Position numbers and translations under genes: made by a program. The notes beneath the pieces were generated by a model. That model was not told where the DNA came from, ran no database searches, and saw nothing but the letters and a program-made list of their open reading frames with translations. From the NCBI GenBank assembly GCA_910588155.1, contig CAJUPB010000002.1, forward strand, positions 191,446 to 255,445: 64,000 bases of DNA, given 5' to 3'. The DNA comes from an uncultured Christensenellaceae bacterium. Its GTDB lineage: Bacteria > Bacillota > Clostridia > Christensenellales > Pumilibacteraceae. Below are positions 1 through 8,980 of the stretch, in pieces (position 1 is the first letter of the stretch; each line of letters begins with the position of its first letter).

Positions 1-1
1 G

Positions 2-2341
2 CTTTTAAACCGTGCGCCTACTTTGCACAGACTTGGCATTCAGGCTTTCGAACCCGTGCTTGTGGAAGGCAGAGCAATCAAACTGCATCCGCTTGCCTGC
101 GGCGCGTTCAATGCCGACTTCGACGGCGACCAGATGGCTGTGCACGTTCCGCTGTCCATAGAGGCGCAGTGCGAAGCAAGATTCCTTATGCTTTCCACGA
201 ACAATATTTTGAAGCTGTCCGACGGCAGACCCGTTTGTTCGCCGACGCAGGATATGGTCATCGGCTGTTATTATCTGACTATGGATAAGCCCGGTGCGAG
301 AGGCGAAGGCAAGATTTTCTGCGACGTCGACGAAGCGAAAATGGCTTACGCGAACAAGGAAATCGAACTTCAAAGCAAGATATGGGTCAGAATGAGCTGT
401 GATTTCGACGGCGTGGCGAAGACAAAGAGAATCGAGACGACGGTCGGAAGAATCATATTTAACGAAGCGATTCCGCAGGATTTGGGCTTTGTCAAGCGCG
501 AGACCGAGGACGATATGTTCAACCTCGAAATCAATTTCCGAGTTGACAAGTCCGGACTGCAAAAGATTGTCGACGCGACGTTCAAACTTAAAGGCGCGAC
601 GGAAACCGTTAAGGTGCTCGACAATGTTAAGGCGCTCGGCTTCAAGTATTCGACAATCGGAGCGATAACCACTTCGGTGTTCGATATGCACATTCCGCCC
701 GAGAAGAAAGAGATACTTCAAAAAGCGGAAGAACGCGTCATTAAAATCGAAGATTTGTACGAGCGCGGATTTATGACGGAGGACGAGAAATACAAACTCG
801 TTGTCGGAGAGTGGAGCAAAGCCAACGACGAAGTTACCGATGCGTTGAAAAAGACACTCGACGAGTTCAACCCCATAAATATGATGGCGATTTCCGGTGC
901 GCGCGGAAGTATGAAACAGATAGCGCAGCTGTCGGGTATGCGCGGACTTATGACCAACCCGCAAGGCAAAACATTGGAAACGCCCGTGCGTTCTTCCTTC
1001 CGAGAGGGTCTAACCGTTTTGGAATATTTCATTTCCAGCCACGGCGGACGTAAAGGTCTTGCCGATACGGCATTGAAGACGGCGGACTCCGGATATTTGA
1101 CAAGACGTCTCGTCGACGTTTCGCAGGACGTCATTGTCCGCGAGGAAGACTGTTGCGACGGCGCGACGCCGCGCGGCATATTGACGTCGGCGATAATGGA
1201 AGGCAATCAGGTTATCGAAAGTCTGGAAGACAGACTGACGGGACGCGTTGCCGCCGAACCCGTGGTTCATCCGAAAGACAAGAAGAAAGTCATTGTCGAA
1301 ATGAACGAAATGATAACCGAGGACAAAGCGAAAGAAATCGCGGCGGCGGGTATAACGGCAGTCAAAATCAGAACGGTACTCACCTGCTCGTCCAAGAACG
1401 GCGTTTGTGCGAAGTGCTACGGCAAGGATATGGCAAGCAGCCGTATGGTGAGAATAGGCGAAGCGGTCGGCATTATCGCGGCACAGTCGATAGGCGAACC
1501 CGGCACGCAGCTTACGATGAGAACGTTCCATACCGGCGGTGTTGCGTCCGCAGACGATATTACCCGCGGTTTGCCCCGTGTCGAAGAACTTTTCGAGGCG
1601 AGAAAGCCGAAGGGCGTGGCGACGATTGCCGAGTACGGCGGAAAAATCCGTATCGTGGAAAAAGACGGCAAACGCGACGTGTTTATCAAAAAAGAAGACG
1701 GCAAAGAGGATTCGTATTCGATACCGTTCGGCGCGAAACTCAAACCCGAAATCAAAAACGGTGCGTTCATCGGCGCCGGCGACCCGATAACCGAAGGTCC
1801 AATAAATCCTCACGACATACTTCGCACGAAGGGAAGACGCTTTGTTCAGGAGTACATTCTCAAAGAGGTGCAGTCGGTTTACCGCAGCCAGGGCGTGCAG
1901 ATAAACGACAAGCACATCGAAGTCATAGTGCGTCAGATGTTGAAGAAAGTCAAAGTCGAGGAGAGCGGCGATACCGATTTGCTTCCCGGCGAAATGGTGG
2001 ATATTTCGATATTCGACGAAGCAAACCTCAAAGCTATGGAGAACTACGGCAGACCGCCTATGTCCAAGCATACGCTTCTCGGCATAACGAAAGCGGCTCT
2101 TGCGACCGACAGCTTCCTGTCGGCGGCATCCTTCCAGGAAACGGCGAGAGTGCTTACGGAAGCTGCCATTAAAAACAAGGTCGACCCGCTTGTCGGACTT
2201 AAAGAAAACGTCATCATCGGCAAGCTCATTCCGGCAGGTACGGGTATGAGAAAGTATAAGGGCGTTACTCCGTTTGAACACAATCCCGAACCGGACGTGA
2301 ACGAAGTGTCCGCAGACGACAGCGAGGGCGAAGCCGTTTAA
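2..2341 (+). CDS. rpoC: DNA-directed RNA polymerase beta' subunit, 3' part
   Basis: Catalytic large subunit of bacterial RNA polymerase. The reading frame is already open at base 2, so the first several hundred codons lie outside the window. The metal-binding loop NADFDGDQMA is visible around bases 109-138; its three aspartates hold the catalytic magnesium. The trigger-loop and bridge-helix region follows (GMRGLMTNPQGK, then TPVRSSFREGLTVLEYF), then SIGEPGTQLTMRTFHTGG, and the protein ends in an acidic tail. The cysteines CSSKNGVCAKCYG belong to the second zinc-binding site. The stop at 2339-2341 is followed by an intrinsic terminator, so this is the end of the rpoB-rpoC transcript. No ribosomal-protein gene follows directly; a restriction-modification operon does. 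Confidence 0.98.
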   Translation, partial: LLNRAPTLHRLGIQAFEPVLVEGRAIKLHPLACGAFNADFDGDQMAVHVPLSIEAQCEARFLMLSTNNILKLSDGRPVCSPTQDMVIGCYYLTMDKPGARGEGKIFCDVDEAKMAYANKEIELQSKIWVRMSCDFDGVAKTKRIETTVGRIIFNEAIPQDLGFVKRETEDDMFNLEINFRVDKSGLQKIVDATFKLKGATETVKVLDNVKALGFKYSTIGAITTSVFDMHIPPEKKEILQKAEERVIKIEDLYERGFMTEDEKYKLVVGEWSKANDEVTDALKKTLDEFNPINMMAISGARGSMKQIAQLSGMRGLMTNPQGKTLETPVRSSFREGLTVLEYFISSHGGRKGLADTALKTADSGYLTRRLVDVSQDVIVREEDCCDGATPRGILTSAIMEGNQVIESLEDRLTGRVAAEPVVHPKDKKKVIVEMNEMITEDKAKEIAAAGITAVKIRTVLTCSSKNGVCAKCYGKDMASSRMVRIGEAVGIIAAQSIGEPGTQLTMRTFHTGGVASADDITRGLPRVEELFEARKPKGVATIAEYGGKIRIVEKDGKRDVFIKKEDGKEDSYSIPFGAKLKPEIKNGAFIGAGDPITEGPINPHDILRTKGRRFVQEYILKEVQSVYRSQGVQINDKHIEVIVRQMLKKVKVEESGDTDLLPGEMVDISIFDEANLKAMENYGRPPMSKHTLLGITKAALATDSFLSAASFQETARVLTEAAIKNKVDPLVGLKENVIIGKLIPAGTGMRKYKGVTPFEHNPEPDVNEVSADDSEGEAV

Positions 2342-2362
2342 CGCAAACAGAAAGAACAGACA

Positions 2363-2395
2363 AAAGCCGCTTTTCGAATGAGAAGCGGCTTTTTG
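2363..2395 (+). terminator. Intrinsic terminator after rpoC
   Basis: An AAGCCGCTTTT arm pairs with AGAAGCGGCTT across a short CGAATG-type loop and runs into a T tract, 22 bases past the rpoC stop. Confidence 0.85.
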
Positions 2396-2438
2396 CTTGC
2401 GTCCGATTGCGTGAAATTGTTTGAGTCGTCTTTTTAAG

Positions 2439-2467
2439 TTGATTTTTTCGCGTTTTATTGTTATAAT
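2439..2467 (+). promoter_or_regulatory. Sigma-A promoter of the type III R-M operon
   Basis: TTGATT at 2439-2444, a 17-bp spacer and TATAAT at 2462-2467. The leader carries AAGGAG just before the GTG start of mod at 2493. Confidence 0.75.
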
Positions 2468-2492
2468 TAATTAAACGAAGAAGGAGCAGACA

Positions 2493-4367
2493 GTGGATAA
2501 GATTTACGATGAATTACGCACGCTTTTAAAGGGCGAAAAAAAATATTTTACCGACGGGGGCGAACTTATAAAAACCGCCGTATACGCCGATGCAATGGCG
2601 GCAAATCCCGCGCTCATAAAGCTCCTTTTGAAAGGGAAAGAGAGCAGGAAACGGTTTTTTATCGATGCCGACGGAGTTTTGGTCTTTGACAAGACGGCGT
2701 TCGGATGGGTGGTAAACAACCGTAATTTTTTACCCGATTCGTATACGAGATATAAAAACAAAATAGGACTTACCTCGTCTGACGGCGATTTTTTGTCGGC
2801 TTGCAACGACGTGGCGATAGCGTTCCCCTATAAAGACTGTGTTCTGGAGTTCGACAGCACTGCGGAGAACGACAAGCGCGAGGAAATATTTTATAACGAA
2901 CTTTTAAGCAGAAAAGAGATTGACAGACTATTCGAAAAAAAGGTCTTCGACTGCGCCGTGCGGCACGGTGCGAAGGGGTCTAAACCCGCAGCGAAGTTTG
3001 AAGAGGGCGACAGCATTGTAATAAAGGGTAACAATCTCATCACTATGCACTCGCTTTTGCCGCGTTTCGAAAAGTCCGTAAAATGTATGTATTGGGACAT
3101 TCTGTACAACACAAACAGCGACGAGGTTCCGTACGGCGACCGATTCAAACACTCGTCTTGGCTGACTATGATGAAAAACAGATTGGATGTTGCTTGGCGT
3201 CTTTTGAAAAAAGAAGGCGTTATTTGTCTGCAATGCGACGATAACGAAATGGCGTATCTCAAAGTTTTGACGGACGAAATTTTCGGGCGCGACAATCACG
3301 TCAATACGATTTGCGTCAAAATGAGCGAGCTGAAAGGCTTTAAAATGGGTAACGTACAGAACAAGTTCCCGAAGCTCAAAGAGTATATTTTGATTTATGC
3401 GAAAGATAAGAGCTGCGTCAAAATGAAAGTCGAGACAAAACCGAAGGACAACTTGAACGATTATGCGAAGTACTACAATAAGCGAATCGTCAATATAGAC
3501 GACGACTGCTCTCTTTGGAAAGTGGAAAAGGTGGGGAGAGATTTCGACAAAGTCGGACACGCCCGCGAAATGATATATCCCGTCACGCGCGATTCTAAAA
3601 CAAAGGAAAAGTTGCCCGTCGGAAAGTTCTGCAAGATATCTGACGGCGACGGTAAACAGTCGGTTGTGTATTTCGACGGCAAAAAAGTCAAGACGGTTTT
3701 GTTTTTGAGCGATTACGTAGAAGAGCCCGTGGGCGATATTTGGACGGATATAAGTACGATAAATATAAACAAAGAATCGAGCGTGCAACTGAAAAACGGA
3801 AAGAAACCCGAATCTCTCGTCAAGAGAATTATCTGTGCGTTTACCGACGAGGGCGACTATGTGTTGGACGCATATTTCGGCACGGGGACGACGGGTGCGG
3901 TGGCTTTGAAGACAAACCGTCGGTTCATAGGTTTGGAACAACTCGACGACCATTACGAAAAGAGCATTGCGCGCCTTAAAGAGGTCATAGCGGGAGACAA
4001 ATCCGGCATATCCGCAGAGTGCGGCTATGAGGGCGGCGGAGAGTTTATAAGCTGCGAATTGGCGAAACTCAATCAAAAATACATAGAAAAAATCGCGGCG
4101 GCAAAGTCCGACAAAGAACTGTTCGCGCTGTCAAAGGAAATACTCGAAAGCGGTTTCGTTTCAAGCAGGGTGGACCCGTCCGAAATCGACCCCGATGCCG
4201 ACGATTTTCGGTCTCTCAAAAGAACGGATAAAAAGAAGCTGCTTTTCTCGCTGCTCGACAAGAATATGCTGTACGTGAATTATTGCGATTCGGACGACGA
4301 GAACTTTTCGGTGAGCGAAAATGCGAAAAAATTCACTCAAAGTCTTTACGGCGAGGAGACGGAATAG
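2493..4367 (+). CDS. mod: Type III restriction-modification system DNA methyltransferase (Mod), beta class
   Basis: Predicted adenine-N6 DNA methyltransferase and specificity subunit of a type III R-M system, 624 aa, GTG start with AAGGAG upstream. Motif IV precedes motif I, as in the beta class: the motif IV region is at residues 200-207 and the SAM-binding FGTGTTG loop at 462-468. Between them is a long variable target-recognition region. Motif IV reads D202-I-L-Y205-N-T instead of the usual DPPY-N-T, with conserved surroundings (HSSWLTMMKNRL, then LQCDDNE), so the enzyme is either an active subfamily variant or impaired. The stop overlaps the GTG of res, indicating coupled translation. Family assignment is firm; activity is not established. 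Confidence 0.9.
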   Translation: MDKIYDELRTLLKGEKKYFTDGGELIKTAVYADAMAANPALIKLLLKGKESRKRFFIDADGVLVFDKTAFGWVVNNRNFLPDSYTRYKNKIGLTSSDGDFLSACNDVAIAFPYKDCVLEFDSTAENDKREEIFYNELLSRKEIDRLFEKKVFDCAVRHGAKGSKPAAKFEEGDSIVIKGNNLITMHSLLPRFEKSVKCMYWDILYNTNSDEVPYGDRFKHSSWLTMMKNRLDVAWRLLKKEGVICLQCDDNEMAYLKVLTDEIFGRDNHVNTICVKMSELKGFKMGNVQNKFPKLKEYILIYAKDKSCVKMKVETKPKDNLNDYAKYYNKRIVNIDDDCSLWKVEKVGRDFDKVGHAREMIYPVTRDSKTKEKLPVGKFCKISDGDGKQSVVYFDGKKVKTVLFLSDYVEEPVGDIWTDISTININKESSVQLKNGKKPESLVKRIICAFTDEGDYVLDAYFGTGTTGAVALKTNRRFIGLEQLDDHYEKSIARLKEVIAGDKSGISAECGYEGGGEFISCELAKLNQKYIEKIAAAKSDKELFALSKEILESGFVSSRVDPSEIDPDADDFRSLKRTDKKKLLFSLLDKNMLYVNYCDSDDENFSVSENAKKFTQSLYGEETE

Positions 4368-6925
4368 TGGCCGGTAAACTCTGCGACAAAATAGAGGCTT
4401 GGAAAGAAGTCGGAATATATTCGGACTTGCCTGCTTATATAAACGAAAATCTGAACGCAAAGTTTGAACTGCGCCCTTATCAGGATACGGCGTTCAGAAA
4501 CTTCATAACGTATTTCGAGCGCGGCAAAACCCCGTTCAGAACGCTCTTTCATATGGCTACGGGAAGCGGCAAAACGCTGATTATGGCGGGACTGATTTTG
4601 TATCTGTATAAAAAGGGATACAGGAATTTTCTGTTTTTTGTCAATTTGAGCAATATAGTCGTTAAAACAAAAGATAATTTTTTGACGAAAACCTCTTCGA
4701 AGTATCTTTTCGGCGACAGTATAGTCATAGACGGAAAGCGCGTCGAAATCAAAGAAACGGACAATTTTCAAACTGCGGACGGCGATGCGATAAACATATG
4801 TTTCACCACGACGCAGCGGCTTCATTCGGATATGCGCGCAGTCAAGGAAAACGGAGTTTCGGAGTATGATTTTTCCGACGGAAAAATAGTGCTTATTTCC
4901 GACGAGGCGCACCATTTGAGCGCGGGGACAAAATCGAATACGACGGAAGAAAAAGAGAACGCTCGGCATTGGGAATCCACCGTGGAAAATATTTTCGCGG
5001 CAAATTCCGAAAATGTGCTTTTGGAGTTTACGGCTACCTGCGACTTGAACAATGCGGATATACGCGCGAAATACGAGGAAAAAATAGTGTTCGACTATCC
5101 TCTGGCAAATTTTCGAGAGGACGGATATTCAAAAGAAATCAAGACGCTTCGAAGCGACAGCGACATATTCGACCGCGCTTTGCAAGCTGTTTTATTGAGT
5201 CAGTACAGACTCAAAGTTTTCAATGACAACAGATTGAATATCAAACCCGTGGTTTTACTGAAATCGCGGCTGATAAAAGACAATATTAAAAACCGCGAGG
5301 ACTTTATCGACGGTATCGTTTCGTTAAGCGGCGAAAGAATCAAAGAGATATTCGACAGAACGCAGCGTCAGATACCGATTTTGAAACAGGCGAGAGCGTA
5401 TTTCGAAGCCCGAGACAAGAGTTTCGAAACGCTGGCGTGCGAAATAAGAGACGGCTTTGCCCGCGAACATTGCATTACGGCAGGCGATGACGAGGACGTG
5501 GAAAAAAATCAACGGTTTTTAAATTCTCTCGAAGATGCCGACAATCCTTACAGAGTCGTTTTTGCCGTGGACAAGCTGAACGAGGGCTGGGATGTGCTTA
5601 ATCTTTTCGATATCGTGAGGCTGTACGAAACCCGTGACTCGCGCGACGGAAAGCCCGGTGCGGGGACGGTGGCGGAAGCGCAGCTTATCGGCAGAGGCGC
5701 GAGATATTGCCCGTTTGAAATCGTGGGAGCGGGATTAAAAGACAAGCGTAAATATGACGCCGACGCAAGCAACGAGTTGCGCATTTGCGAAACGCTGTAC
5801 TATCATTGTCAAAACGAACCGCGTTATATAAACGAATTGCACACGGCGTTGAAAGAAATAGGATTGAGCGCAGACGATACCGTGAACTTGGAAAACAAGC
5901 TGAAAGAATCGTTTAAAACAAGCGCGACATATCTTACGGAAAATATTTATCTGAACAGGAAAGTCAAGAAAGGGGAGGAGAGCTTTTACGGACTTTTAAA
6001 GACTTTTAAAGCAAAACCTTTCGAATACGACGGAGTTGTCGGACGCGGCGGAGAAGACGTTTTATTCGACGGCGTTTCGAGCGACAAAAGCGTTGTTTCC
6101 CGCGCGTTTTCTTATACAATCAAAGACATTGTCGGTTTGAATTATTCGACGGTAAACAAGGCTATGAGGCGGTTTCCCGTTTTGGCTTTCGACGTCCTCA
6201 AAAAATGCTTTCCCCGATTGAAATCGACGAGAGAGTTTGTCGAAAGCTCGGAATATATGGGCGATTTGGTTGTTTGCATTACGTCGTCAGCCAAGCCGAC
6301 GGTCAGCGTAATTTATGATGCCTGCGTCGAAACTATGAAAGAATTTTCCTGCCTGCTTTTTTCCGAAAGGGACAGATACGACGGGTCGAAGGTGTTCGAG
6401 CCGTTCAAGATTAAAGACGTCATAACCGACAAGACAATAAGTTGTACGCCGATTGCCGGCGGCAAAGGAGTATCGCAATACGATTTTTCGGTGGAAAACT
6501 CGTCGCGTATGGACTTGTCGAAGGAAGAATGGTTTGTTTTCGAGGACAACTTCGGCACTTCGGAAGAGAAGGGATTTGTCGCTTACTTCACAAAGAAGGC
6601 CGATTTGCTGAAACAAAAATACGATATCGTATATCTGATTAGAAACGAGAGGCAGTGCGTATTATATTCGTTCGACGGAGGGGAACGGTTCGAACCCGAT
6701 TTCATATTGTTTCTGAAAAAGGGCGAAAAAAAGAAAATCGTGTTTATCGAGCCGAAGGGCGAACAGCTTTTGGAATGCGATAAATGGAAAGAGGATTTCT
6801 TGCTAGAATTGAAAAATCAAGCCGTTGTTTCGGACGGCGGTTGCGAAATAGAGGGTTTTCATTTTTTCAACAGAGAAAAACGAGCCGTTGAGTTCGAAAA
6901 GGATATGCAATCGCTTTTGAATTGA
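4367..6925 (+). CDS. res: Type III restriction enzyme Res subunit (helicase-nuclease)
   Basis: ATP-dependent translocase and endonuclease partner of Mod, 853 aa from the GTG at 4367. This start was preferred over an in-frame ATG at 4283 because GAGGAG lies 8 bases upstream and the GTG overlaps the mod stop. SF2 motifs are intact: Walker A MATGSGKT at residues 63-70, DEAH at 179-182 (LISDEAHH), and motif VI AQLIGRGARYCPF. Near the C terminus EPDFILF followed by FIEPKGE fits the PD-(D/E)xK nuclease core of Res proteins. No truncation or frameshift is seen. With Mod it forms the canonical Res2Mod2-type complex; the recognition site cannot be read from sequence. Confidence 0.92.
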   Translation: MAGKLCDKIEAWKEVGIYSDLPAYINENLNAKFELRPYQDTAFRNFITYFERGKTPFRTLFHMATGSGKTLIMAGLILYLYKKGYRNFLFFVNLSNIVVKTKDNFLTKTSSKYLFGDSIVIDGKRVEIKETDNFQTADGDAINICFTTTQRLHSDMRAVKENGVSEYDFSDGKIVLISDEAHHLSAGTKSNTTEEKENARHWESTVENIFAANSENVLLEFTATCDLNNADIRAKYEEKIVFDYPLANFREDGYSKEIKTLRSDSDIFDRALQAVLLSQYRLKVFNDNRLNIKPVVLLKSRLIKDNIKNREDFIDGIVSLSGERIKEIFDRTQRQIPILKQARAYFEARDKSFETLACEIRDGFAREHCITAGDDEDVEKNQRFLNSLEDADNPYRVVFAVDKLNEGWDVLNLFDIVRLYETRDSRDGKPGAGTVAEAQLIGRGARYCPFEIVGAGLKDKRKYDADASNELRICETLYYHCQNEPRYINELHTALKEIGLSADDTVNLENKLKESFKTSATYLTENIYLNRKVKKGEESFYGLLKTFKAKPFEYDGVVGRGGEDVLFDGVSSDKSVVSRAFSYTIKDIVGLNYSTVNKAMRRFPVLAFDVLKKCFPRLKSTREFVESSEYMGDLVVCITSSAKPTVSVIYDACVETMKEFSCLLFSERDRYDGSKVFEPFKIKDVITDKTISCTPIAGGKGVSQYDFSVENSSRMDLSKEEWFVFEDNFGTSEEKGFVAYFTKKADLLKQKYDIVYLIRNERQCVLYSFDGGERFEPDFILFLKKGEKKKIVFIEPKGEQLLECDKWKEDFLLELKNQAVVSDGGCEIEGFHFFNREKRAVEFEKDMQSLLN

Positions 6926-6950
6926 AACGCATAAAAAGGTGGTGAAAGAG

Positions 6951-7997
6951 GTGAACAAAAAACAGATAACGCAATTCGGCCGGTTCCGAAAAGACCTGTA
7001 CAAAGGAGACGCTTTGTACGTCGGAACGGCGGAATTTATCTTGGAAATGCTCTTGAAAAAGACGACGGCTTTTGCCCGTTCCTGCGAAATAGAGCCTGTC
7101 GTATTCGAAAAAGAGGGGCGGCGGTCGGCGCAAGCGCTGTGGATAAAGGCAAAAGACGACGATTTTGCGCAAGTCGCATTTTTCGATTGCGAAAGAGGCG
7201 AAAAAGAAGCGGCGAATCAAATCGTGGACGACTGTGTAAGACTGACAAAGGAAAGGGGATTGCGCCGTCTAGTCATCGGGCTTAACGGGCATTTGAGTTA
7301 CGGCGTCGGCTTGCTCACGCAGACGGATTTGAAAAATTCCTTCGACACGTGTTATAACAAAATGTATTATTCAGATTTCTTTCGGGATATTCCCGATAAA
7401 AAATATCTTACCGCATATCGTTGTCCGCTGTCGGAAGCCTCCGAAAGAATGGACAAGTCCGGAATTCAAACCGACGGCTACAACGTGCGCACGGCGAATT
7501 TTAAGAAGTTCGAAGCGGAATGCGAAATTATGCGCAGACTTTGCGACGAAACGATAGGGCAGACATATTTGTATTCTCCGACCCGAAAGGGACATTTTTT
7601 CGACCTTTTGAAAGATATGAAAATTATTTTGAAGGAAGAAAATCTTTTGTTTCTTATGTACGAAGGCAGAGAGGTCGGTTTTTTATTTTGGCATCCCGAC
7701 TTTAACTGCACGTTAAAAGCGGGAAAAGCGATATCGGCGTTGAATCTTGCTTGCGGCGCGGTTTTCGGCAGGAAGAAAATCGATACGGTAAAGCTCAATT
7801 CGATTGGGGTTGAGGACGAGCACAGGGGCAGGGGAACTCTGGCGCTTTTGCGGGCTTTGAGAGAAAGAGCGGGCGGAAAGTATAAATTTATAGAGACCAA
7901 TTTCGTATGGGACGAAAACAGACGCAGCAGGCTTTTGAATCTGCGGCTGCTTTACGGGGAATGCAGAAAATTCGAAGTGTACGAGGTGAGAATATGA
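6951..7997 (+). CDS. GNAT-family acyltransferase
   Basis: Predicted acyltransferase of about 348 aa. The preferred start is the GTG at 6951, 8 bases behind AAGGTGG; an in-frame GTG at 6939 would add four residues. The C-terminal half carries the acetyl-CoA-binding motif A as EDEHRGRGTLALLRALRERA, followed by a typical GNAT ending (WDENRRSRLLNLRLLYG). The N-terminal half is not recognised. It begins 25 bases after res and its stop overlaps the next start (ATGA at 7994), so it belongs to the same operon. Substrate unknown. Confidence 0.7.
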   Translation: MNKKQITQFGRFRKDLYKGDALYVGTAEFILEMLLKKTTAFARSCEIEPVVFEKEGRRSAQALWIKAKDDDFAQVAFFDCERGEKEAANQIVDDCVRLTKERGLRRLVIGLNGHLSYGVGLLTQTDLKNSFDTCYNKMYYSDFFRDIPDKKYLTAYRCPLSEASERMDKSGIQTDGYNVRTANFKKFEAECEIMRRLCDETIGQTYLYSPTRKGHFFDLLKDMKIILKEENLLFLMYEGREVGFLFWHPDFNCTLKAGKAISALNLACGAVFGRKKIDTVKLNSIGVEDEHRGRGTLALLRALRERAGGKYKFIETNFVWDENRRSRLLNLRLLYGECRKFEVYEVRI

Positions 7998-8980
7998 TAA
8001 AAGAATTCAAAGCCGACGAACTTCCCGACGAGTGGGACGATATTGTACGCGACAATATCTATCTTACGAGAAAGTTCATAGAATTTACGGAGCGCGTGGA
8101 CGATTCGCAAAAAAAATACTACGGCGTATACGATGGGGACAGATTGGATACGGTGTTTGCGACGCAAAAGCGGCGCGGTTACAATCTGGGAATGTTTGCG
8201 AAATTCGATTTGAAAATAACTATGACTCTCGTATACGTACCGTTGTCGGTCACGCGGGCGGGAATAGCATACGGCAAATGTTTGGACGAAGCAATGGCTT
8301 TTGTTCGCAAGCTGCCGGGGTATAAAATATTTTTGAATCTGCCCGACATAAATCCGAAAGGGTATGCAAAAGGACTGACCTGTCCGAAATGCGAGCTTGC
8401 TTTGCGATGGAAAAATTTCGACGAATATTTGGGCGACTTGCGCAGCAATTATCGCTATCGTTTCAAAAAGGCATTGAACAGGGCAAAACCGCTTAAATTG
8501 CGGTATTTGAAAGACGGAAGCGAATTTACGAACGAAATGTACGGGCTTTACGAGCAAACGTACAACAAGTCTCGCATACGTGTGGAAAAGCTGTCCGAGG
8601 AATTTTTTCGCGGCGAGTTTTTTAAAATATTTGTGTTGGAAGACGAAAAGCCGCGCGGGTTCGTGCAACTGCTGGCAAACGGAGACGAACTTGTGTTCGA
8701 ATTCGTGGGATTGGATTATTCCGTCAATCAAAAGTACGACACCTATCTTGCTATGCTGTTGGAAATAGTGCGTTACGGCATAGAAAACGGTTTTAAAACA
8801 ATAGATTTCGGGCAGACCGCGGACGACGCCAAACTCAAACTCGGAAGCCGTTACGAGTTTTTATACGCTTATTTGACGCACAGAAATCCGATTGTCAATG
8901 CCGTGTGCAAGTTGCTTGCGCCGAAACTGCAATACAAACCCATAACCGAACAATTTCAGGTATTTAAGGAGCGGGAATAA
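7994..8980 (+). CDS. FemAB/GNAT-like acyltransferase (peptidoglycan-biosynthesis-type fold)
   Basis: A 328-aa protein starting at the ATGA overlap at 7994; GAGGTGAG lies upstream. The segment from about residue 150, with NYRYRFKKALNRAK, FEFVGLDYSVNQKYDTYLAM and FGQTADDAKLKLGSRYE, matches the style of double-GNAT proteins related to FemAB and PF04339, which transfer amino acids or acyl groups. There is no signal peptide or membrane segment. Its stop overlaps the next ATG by one base. It may act with the upstream GNAT and the two radical SAM enzymes on a shared small molecule or lipid; that role is inference. Confidence 0.6.
   Translation: MIKEFKADELPDEWDDIVRDNIYLTRKFIEFTERVDDSQKKYYGVYDGDRLDTVFATQKRRGYNLGMFAKFDLKITMTLVYVPLSVTRAGIAYGKCLDEAMAFVRKLPGYKIFLNLPDINPKGYAKGLTCPKCELALRWKNFDEYLGDLRSNYRYRFKKALNRAKPLKLRYLKDGSEFTNEMYGLYEQTYNKSRIRVEKLSEEFFRGEFFKIFVLEDEKPRGFVQLLANGDELVFEFVGLDYSVNQKYDTYLAMLLEIVRYGIENGFKTIDFGQTADDAKLKLGSRYEFLYAYLTHRNPIVNAVCKLLAPKLQYKPITEQFQVFKERE

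Noticed and set aside
1010..2281. Long antisense open frame of 423 codons over rpoC, and similar long frames over the ABC exporter, kinase, GH2 and lipoprotein genes
   Set aside because: These are shadows produced by the codon bias of the real genes; they have arginine/histidine-rich compositions, no ribosome sites and no domains.
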